15,197 nt of DNA, from the NCBI GenBank assembly GCA_016296505.1, contig JAEDJD010000032.1, positions 1-15,197 on the forward strand. The letters are read 5' to 3'. The DNA comes from Oscillospiraceae bacterium. GTDB taxonomy: Bacteria; Bacillota; Clostridia; Oscillospirales; Ruminococcaceae. A model generated the notes under the pieces. It ran no database searches, was not told the origin of the DNA, and saw only the letters and a list, made by a program, of their open reading frames with translations. Of this stretch, positions 1 to 4,216 are shown piece by piece. How positions within the stretch are numbered: the first letter of the stretch is position 1; each line of letters starts with the position of its first letter. A program made the translations under genes and the position numbers.

Positions 1-55
1 TCTTTACCTCTCTTGTGTGATTCTAAATCAGAACAGAGGACTTTATCTACAAGCT

Positions 56-84
56 GAGAACCTCTCATTGATTGAGAGGTTCTC
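56..84. terminator. Hairpin downstream of EF-G-like gene, possible weak terminator
   Basis: A perfect 12-bp inverted repeat (arms 56-67 and 73-84, loop of 5) lies about 20 bp past the stop codon of the minus-strand EF-G-like gene. Its position fits a transcript end, but on neither strand is the stem followed by a clear T-run, so it may act as an RNA-stabilising or Rho-assisted 3' end rather than an intrinsic terminator. No gene can be supported in bases 1-104. Confidence 0.4.
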
Positions 85-104
85 TGATTATGATTACGGG
101 TTAT

Positions 105-2216
105 TTATTCATCCGTGTCATCGCTCTTGACGCTTGCGACAACCTCATCGAGAAGCATTGCCGGCAGCGGCTCATAGCGCTCAAAGTCGAATGTGAATTC
201 GCCCATACCCTTTGCGACCTGACGCAGATACATGGTGAAATCGTGCATCTCACGAATCGGAACTTCGGCAACGATTGTAGTCATGCCGTTCTCGGAAGGC
301 TCCATGCCAAGCACTCTGCCGCGGCGCTTGTTGATATCGCCCATGATATCGCCGTTTCTATCATCCGGAATCGTGACCTTCAAAGAACCGATCGGCTCAA
401 GCAGAATCGGATTCGCCTGCTTCATACCTTCCTTGAATGCGAGCGAGGCCGCAATTTTAAATGCCATTTCAGAGGAATCGACGGGATGGTAGGAACCATC
501 CAGAAGCGTTGCTTTGATGCCAACAACTGGGCAGCCAGCCAGAACACCTTTCTTTACGCTGTCCTGAAGACCTTTTTCGATTGCAGGGAAGAAGTTCTTC
601 GGAACGGAACCGCCAAAGATCTTTTCCTCGAATACGAGAGAATCGCTGTCAATCGGCTCAAATTCGATCCAAACATCACCGAACTGACCATGACCGCCGG
701 ACTGCTTCTTATGACGACCCTGAATCTTGTCAGTCTTTTTGCGGATTGTCTCGCGATAAGCGATTTTCGGTTCTTCGAGCAGGATATCTACGCCGAACTT
801 ACTCTTCATCTTTGCCTTGACAACATCCAGATGCTGATCGCCGAGACCTGCAAGAATTTGTTCTTTTGTGGTGGTATCCAGACCAAAGGAGAGCGCCTTA
901 TCCTCGTCGAGCAGACGCTGGAGACCGGTTGAAATTTTTGCTTCATCGCCCTGCTTGCTCGCCTTGACCGCCATACGGTAGGTCGGATTCGGATACTGTA
1001 CCTTTGCATAAGACAGCACCTTTGCCGGAGCACAGAGTGTATCGCCTGTGCTGGCGGAAATTTTTGTTGCAATCACGATATCGCCCGCGACCGCAGCACT
1101 GATTTCAGACTGCTTCTTGCCGAGCATCGTATAAAGCTTTCCGATATGCTCGGAAGCACCGGTTGCTGCATTGATCAGGTCTGTATCCGGCGTCAGCGTA
1201 CCGGTGATAACCTTGATAAAGCTCATTTTGCCAACAAACGGGTCAGCAACGGTACGGAATACGAATGCGGAAAGCGGTGCAGACGAATCAACCTTGACTT
1301 CGACTGCGTCACCGGACTTATCGGTTGCTTGAAGTGCGGCAGCGGTGGAGGGATCCGGCATATACTTGAGGAATTCGAGCAGCAGATCACAGCCGGCAGG
1401 GTTGGTGCAGGAGACCGTGAAGACCGGCATTGCACGGCCGGTACGCATCGCCTCGTGGATACCGTGGCTGATTTCTTCCTGCGTGAACGGCGTACCCTCG
1501 CCGCCTTCGTCGATGAAGTCCATATACTTCATCATCATTTCATCATCCGTCTCCGCGACAGCCTCGGAAAGACCGTCCATGAGGGAATCGGCGGTGACGC
1601 CTTCCTTATCGTTCAGAACGATGCCGGTCGCGTCCGCAGCAACGGAAGCGCCCTTCTTATCATAGGTGTAGGACTTCATTCTACCGAGATGGACGAGCGA
1701 CTTGAACTGATTATTGGAAATCTCCGGAACGATAACCGGGCAGACAGCTGCGCCGAAATGTTCTTTCAGGGAATTCAGCACGGTATAGAAATCCTGATTG
1801 GGGTCGTCGATTTTGGTGACGACGAAGAGGATATGCTTGCCGAGCTTCTTAGCCGCCTGAAATGCCTTGATGGTACCGACATGGACGCCGGATTTTGCGG
1901 AAACGCAGATGATAACGGTATCGCCAGCGTAAACGCCTTCATTGGTTGCAGCTGCAAAATCCATCAGACCGGGAACGTCCAACAGATTGATCTTGAAATC
2001 ACTGTATTCAAAACTCGCGAGCGAGAGATTGATCGAATATTTGCGCTTGATCTCTTCCGGATCATAGTCACAAACGGTATTACCGTCAGCAGCCTTGCCG
2101 ATACGATCGACGATACCAGCGCGATAGAGCAGTGCCTCAGCCAGAGCTGTCTTACCGCAGCCACTGTGTCCGGTGAGAACGATATTCTTGATTTTTACGG
2201 TGTCTAAGTTTTTCAT
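105..2216 (-). CDS. Elongation factor G-like translational GTPase (EF-G2-type paralogue)
   Basis: Protein of 703 aa, the usual EF-G length. The start at 2216 is chosen over the upstream in-frame ATG at 2372 because an AAGGAG site lies 10 nt before it, and because the upstream extension runs through the promoter. The G domain shows a P-loop GHSGCGKT (16-23), D80-V-P-G83 (G3) and TKID (134-137, G4). The domain IV start has GGHGQFGDV, followed by the domain IV/V blocks typical of EF-G. The P-loop reads GHSG rather than the AHIDAGKT of canonical EF-G, and the RGITI switch I is replaced by KRKYSIN; this matches the EF-G-like/EF-G2 family rather than the main translocase. The residue after DxPG, a catalytic His in canonical EF-G, is Leu84 here. 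Expected to bind GTP and ribosomes in the cytoplasm; whether it drives translocation, recycling or a stress role is unknown. Monocistronic, with its own sigma-A promoter. Confidence 0.9.
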   Translation of the reverse strand: MKNLDTVKIKNIVLTGHSGCGKTALAEALLYRAGIVDRIGKAADGNTVCDYDPEEIKRKYSINLSLASFEYSDFKINLLDVPGLMDFAAATNEGVYAGDTVIICVSAKSGVHVGTIKAFQAAKKLGKHILFVVTKIDDPNQDFYTVLNSLKEHFGAAVCPVIVPEISNNQFKSLVHLGRMKSYTYDKKGASVAADATGIVLNDKEGVTADSLMDGLSEAVAETDDEMMMKYMDFIDEGGEGTPFTQEEISHGIHEAMRTGRAMPVFTVSCTNPAGCDLLLEFLKYMPDPSTAAALQATDKSGDAVEVKVDSSAPLSAFVFRTVADPFVGKMSFIKVITGTLTPDTDLINAATGASEHIGKLYTMLGKKQSEISAAVAGDIVIATKISASTGDTLCAPAKVLSYAKVQYPNPTYRMAVKASKQGDEAKISTGLQRLLDEDKALSFGLDTTTKEQILAGLGDQHLDVVKAKMKSKFGVDILLEEPKIAYRETIRKKTDKIQGRHKKQSGGHGQFGDVWIEFEPIDSDSLVFEEKIFGGSVPKNFFPAIEKGLQDSVKKGVLAGCPVVGIKATLLDGSYHPVDSSEMAFKIAASLAFKEGMKQANPILLEPIGSLKVTIPDDRNGDIMGDINKRRGRVLGMEPSENGMTTIVAEVPIREMHDFTMYLRQVAKGMGEFTFDFERYEPLPAMLLDEVVASVKSDDTDE

Positions 2217-2324
2217 GTGTGAGACTCTCCTTACTGCCGTATGCATCGGCATATATCCGATGAGAATTATTTCGGAAACACGTTCTTTTTGGGGAACGGC
2301 TGTCTGATGCAGACGGATAATTAC
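2217..2324 (-). promoter_or_regulatory. Structured leader of EF-G-like mRNA (inferred)
   Basis: The stretch between the inferred transcription start (near 2324) and the ATG contains three small consecutive stem-loops: 2302-2314 (5-bp stem GTCTG/CAGAC), 2281-2298 (5-bp stem) and 2244-2262 (6-bp stem CATCGG/CCGATG). The ribosome site AAGGAG follows. No known riboswitch class is recognised; the stems are short and could be fortuitous. Confidence 0.25.
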
Positions 2325-2330
2325 ATACTT

Positions 2331-2359
2331 ATTATACCATGTGTTTAAAATTCTTTCAA
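2331..2359 (-). promoter_or_regulatory. Sigma-A promoter of the EF-G-like gene
   Basis: On the minus strand TTGAAA (2354-2359) is followed after exactly 17 bp by TATAAT (2331-2336). This is a near-consensus vegetative promoter. Transcription would begin near 2324, giving a leader of about 108 nt. Confidence 0.8.
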
Positions 2360-2402
2360 GTGTGAAAATCATTTTCTGCGTTTTACCGAAAATTTACCTC
2401 TC

Positions 2403-2421
2403 ACTTTGTGCACTTTCACAA
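2403..2421 (+). repeat. 19-bp repeat, copy 1 (pairs with 3901-3919)
   Basis: This sequence matches bases 3901-3919 in the same orientation at 18 of 19 positions (ACTTTGTGCAyTTTCACAA). Each copy contains an internal inverted repeat TTGTG-N6-CACAA. It lies about 45 bp upstream of the EF-G-like -35 box; the other copy lies just past the XRE gene, so the two bracket the A+T-rich accessory pocket. Confidence 0.55.
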
Positions 2422-2477
2422 CAATTTTGTCGCGAAGTGGTTAAAGTTTAGAATGGCGGATTGATGCGCGACTCTGC
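2422..2477. other. Intergenic DNA, nothing recognised
   Basis: Together with the promoter and leader of the EF-G-like gene and the terminator at 2478-2507, this completes the roughly 300-bp gene-free stretch between 2216 and 2514. I see no coding potential or known RNA in it. Confidence 0.4.
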
Positions 2478-2507
2478 AAAAAAGACGCCCCTTTGCGGAA
2501 CGTCTTT
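2478..2507 (-). terminator. Rho-independent terminator of the zinc-ribbon/PH gene unit
   Basis: Read on the minus strand, AAAGACG pairs with CGTCTTT; continuing inward, G-C and G-T pairs extend this to an 11-bp stem with a 5-nt GCAAA loop. A run of six T follows (plus-strand A-run 2478-2483). It lies only 7 bp after the short ORF ending at 2514, so it closes the transcript that contains 2653-3201 and 2514-2663. Confidence 0.8.
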
Positions 2508-2513
2508 GATTTG

Positions 2514-2663
2514 TTACTGCTTGTTTATCTTCTTATATAGTGCCAGATGTGCTCTTTCTGCGTTATCTATATAAAACCAGCATTTCCTATCAGCTTCTAT
2601 CACAAGGCGTTCAGCCTGACGCAGGTGTCGAGTGTATAATAATTTTTCTTCATTATTGACCAT
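2514..2663 (-). CDS. 49-aa ORF repeating the C-terminal tail of the neighbouring zinc-ribbon/PH protein
   Basis: An uninterrupted frame runs from ATG at 2663 to TAA at 2514. Its start overlaps the 3' end of the upstream gene by 11 bp in another frame, which would allow translational coupling; there is no convincing ribosome site of its own. Its last 31 residues align with the last 32 of the 182-aa protein with one gap and about half identical: both contain the pattern L-x-I-x-A-x-x-K, then F-x-I-[ED]-N-A-E-[KR]-A-H-L-x-L-x-[K]. This block corresponds to the last strands and closing helix of the PH-like domain. It lacks the zinc ribbon, membrane segment and most of the PH fold. Most simply it is the remnant of a second, tandem copy of the gene; since the frame and the key positions are kept, a functional mini-protein cannot be excluded. 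The terminator follows directly. Confidence 0.5.
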   Translation of the reverse strand: MVNNEEKLLYTRHLRQAERLVIEADRKCWFYIDNAERAHLALYKKINKQ

Positions 2664-3201
2664 TCATTCTCTTATGTAATTCCAAATGCGCTTTTTCTGC
2701 ATTTTCAATACAGAAGCCATATGCCTTATTATTAGCTGTTATCATAAGCATTTTATTCTGTATAACCTGTACGTTTGTGATCTGTTTTATACTTAGGCTG
2801 TGCAGCGTCGTATTTACAATAAAACCATTTGCTATGCCGCTAATAGTATCCTTATTGATGCAAAGATGTTGCTTTTGTAGAGTTATGCAACTCCATATAT
2901 TTAGTCCTATACATAGAATCGTTAGTTTCTTAATTCCGTCGACTTTTTTTATTGACACCGGTAAGACGAAAGACAACAGAATATACATCACAACTAAAAG
3001 AACAATTACAAGTATAATTGTAGCAAATTGTTTTTCATTATATCCGAAATGCAGTGAAGATTCATTATTATTACTAGTGTTTTGTGATTGCACCGATAAC
3101 GCATTTGCATTGCCAATCGAATCATTCTGCTTGCATCCGCACTGGCTGCAATACGTAGAATCATCGGGTATTTGGTTGCCGCATTTTCTGCAATAAATCA
3201 T
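2653..3201 (-). CDS. Zinc-ribbon, membrane-anchored protein with C-terminal PH-like domain
   Basis: 182 aa. The N-terminus carries a zinc ribbon (C4-x2-C7 ... C18-x2-C21, with Y-C-x-x-C-G spacing common to Firmicute zinc-ribbon membrane proteins). A polar Ser/Asn/Gln-rich linker (25-57) follows, then one clear membrane helix (about 59-80) and a weaker hydrophobic stretch (93-108). The C-terminal 75 residues alternate short beta-like segments and end in a helix (NAEKAHLELHKRM), resembling bacterial PH (bPH) domains. The start is supported by GGGAG 9 nt upstream. The gene is divergent from the XRE regulator at 3512 and shares a 310-bp intergenic region with it. Base composition is clearly more A+T-rich than in neighbouring housekeeping genes, suggesting acquired DNA. 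Function is unknown: the family architecture suggests a membrane-associated sensor or scaffold, but no catalytic residues are seen. Confidence 0.7.
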   Translation of the reverse strand: MIYCRKCGNQIPDDSTYCSQCGCKQNDSIGNANALSVQSQNTSNNNESSLHFGYNEKQFATIILVIVLLVVMYILLSFVLPVSIKKVDGIKKLTILCIGLNIWSCITLQKQHLCINKDTISGIANGFIVNTTLHSLSIKQITNVQVIQNKMLMITANNKAYGFCIENAEKAHLELHKRMNGQ

Positions 3202-3408
3202 AAATAATCACTCCCGACTAAAATTTTGAACAATCTTCCGTGATGTATTTTATCCCTTCGTATTCGCAACGTAGGGAATTATGCAAAATACTGCCTATAC
3301 ATCAAGATACAAGTGCCGAAACCATAACAATAATAGAATGGTTCATGGCGTATTGCTGATTTTACAAAATCAAATCTGAGTAAAAACCAATTTCTTACAC
3401 ATCATATA

Positions 3409-3432
3409 TGTTGTAATGATGTTATTACAACA
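3409..3432. promoter_or_regulatory. Candidate operator palindrome for the XRE regulator
   Basis: TGTTGTAAT, a 6-bp spacer and ATTACAACA form a perfect inverted repeat. The half-site TGTTGTAA recurs at 3463-3470, at the -35 region of the XRE gene. This layout is usual for an autoregulating HTH repressor that also controls the divergent gene; the link to this protein is inferred. A T6 run follows at 3435-3440, so a terminator-like role is the alternative. Confidence 0.5.
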
Positions 3433-3459
3433 GCTTTTTTGCGTTTGTTAATACACCAA

Positions 3460-3486
3460 TTGTGTTGTAAACCATATTTGTATACT
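3460..3486 (+). promoter_or_regulatory. Weak candidate promoter of the XRE gene
   Basis: TTGTGT (3460-3465) and TATACT (3481-3486) are 15 bp apart, shorter than ideal. A second reading, TTGTAA-18-TATAAA (3465-3494), would start transcription inside the ribosome site, so the first is preferred. The -35 overlaps the TGTTGTAA half-site, which fits repression by its own product. Confidence 0.35.
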
Positions 3487-3511
3487 ATTATAAAAGCGAG
3501 GAATCTGTTTT

Positions 3512-3850
3512 ATGCACAATTACCTACACCTTTATCTTAACCTTGTTGCGGCAAGAAAAGCTGTCTGCACACAGAACGAACTTGCTGTGCAGCTTGGTGT
3601 TTCGCAGCAGGAAATCAGCAGATATGAACGAGGCGAAGTGAAAGCGCCTATAAACTATATCTTGGGTGTTGCGGAAGTATGTGACGTAAGTGTGGATTAT
3701 ATTTTGGGTGTGTCAAGAGATTACTCAGACAAGCTGACGTCAGAGGAATTTGAATTGCTTGAAATTTTCAGTAAGCTCTCCTCAGAAAATAAAATAAAAA
3801 TAATTGAAAGATGCGAAACACTTTTTGAAATGCAGAATAGTCAGAAATGA
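3512..3850 (+). CDS. XRE-family helix-turn-helix transcriptional regulator
   Basis: 112 aa. Residues 10-66 form a Cro/C1-type HTH: QNELAVQLGVSQQEISRYERG (20-41) gives helices 2 and 3, and the closing CDVSVDYILG (57-66) is typical of the SinR/Xre fold. The remaining 45 residues are charged and helical, probably a dimerisation tail (LTSEEFELLEIFSKL). The start is supported by GAGG about 9 nt upstream. It is divergently oriented to the zinc-ribbon/PH gene with a palindrome between them, which suggests it controls itself and that gene. Like its neighbour it is A+T-rich compared with the housekeeping genes, and may have been acquired. Its inducer is unknown; no phage or plasmid genes lie nearby to indicate a prophage repressor. 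Confidence 0.85.
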   Translation: MHNYLHLYLNLVAARKAVCTQNELAVQLGVSQQEISRYERGEVKAPINYILGVAEVCDVSVDYILGVSRDYSDKLTSEEFELLEIFSKLSSENKIKIIERCETLFEMQNSQK

Positions 3851-3874
3851 CTCTGTTAAAGAAATAAACCTATG

Positions 3875-3900
3875 AAGCGGCGGATTTGATTCTGCCGCTT
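3875..3900 (+). terminator. Hairpin after the XRE gene, likely terminator
   Basis: AAGCGGC (3875-3881) pairs with GCCGCTT (3894-3900) around a 12-nt loop, 24 bp past the stop codon. The following sequence, ACTTTGTGCATTTT, is only moderately T-rich, so termination may be partial. Confidence 0.5.
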
Positions 3901-3919
3901 ACTTTGTGCATTTTCACAA
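3901..3919 (+). repeat. 19-bp repeat, copy 2 (pairs with 2403-2421)
   Basis: Identical to 2403-2421 except one C/T difference and in the same orientation. It abuts the hairpin that ends the XRE gene and contains TTGTG-N6-CACAA. With copy 1 it encloses about 1.5 kb carrying only the accessory genes. Confidence 0.55.
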
Positions 3920-4099
3920 ATTGTTTTTTCAAATCGTATAACATAATTGATAGAAAAAGCATGGAGAATACACGTTGAACTGCGTAAATACAGATAATTT
4001 TCTATTGCCGATGCAATTTTACAGACAACTGTGCTTTGCGAGAATACAAAATTTCGCGGCAGAAAGAAACAATCGGACAGCATATTTCATTTTTACACA

Positions 4100-4129
4100 T
4101 TGAATTCCATGCGGAAAACGTGATATAAT
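4100..4129 (+). promoter_or_regulatory. Sigma-A promoter of the GH74 gene
   Basis: TTGAAT (4100-4105), an 18-bp spacer and TATAAT (4124-4129) give a good vegetative promoter. Transcription would start near 4136, leaving a leader of about 80 nt with a small hairpin (4141-4159, CGGCA/TGCCG). Confidence 0.7.
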
Positions 4130-4216
4130 AAAAAAGGTAACGGCAGTTTACGGGTGCCGCAGCCGATAAAAAGAAGCAAATCCACACTTATATTTTTTCG
4201 AGAGAGGTTATCTGCT

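Larger units (their letters stand above)
3202..3511. other. Divergent regulatory intergenic region
   Basis: This 310-bp A+T-rich region separates the minus-strand zinc-ribbon/PH gene from the plus-strand XRE gene. It holds a perfect 9-bp-arm palindrome (3409-3432), a third half-site (3463-3470) and candidate promoters on both strands. For the minus strand, TTGATG (3300-3305) and CATAAT (3278-3283) with a 16-bp spacer is a weak candidate. No coding sequence is supported. Confidence 0.5.
3851..4099. other. A+T-rich intergenic stretch between XRE and GH74 genes
   Basis: It holds the hairpin at 3875-3900 and the second copy of the 19-bp repeat (3901-3919). Short 8-bp arms ATAGAAAA/TTTTCTAT lie around 3950 and 3997 but are too weak to interpret. 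No gene or gene remnant is recognised. With the promoter and leader at 4100-4216 this completes a 366-bp gene-free region. Confidence 0.4.

Noticed and set aside
72..932. Plus-strand open frame of 286 codons over the 3' part of the EF-G-like gene
   Set aside because: Antisense to conserved domain IV/V sequence and lacking a ribosome site.
1146..2207. Long plus-strand open frame (353 codons) opposite the EF-G-like gene
   Set aside because: It is the antisense shadow of a clear translational GTPase gene; its residues show no domain and no ribosome site precedes it.
3409..3440. Rho-independent terminator on the plus strand (palindrome followed by T6)
   Set aside because: No plus-strand gene lies upstream to be terminated; the stem is A+T-rich, and a repeated half-site at 3463 favours an operator.
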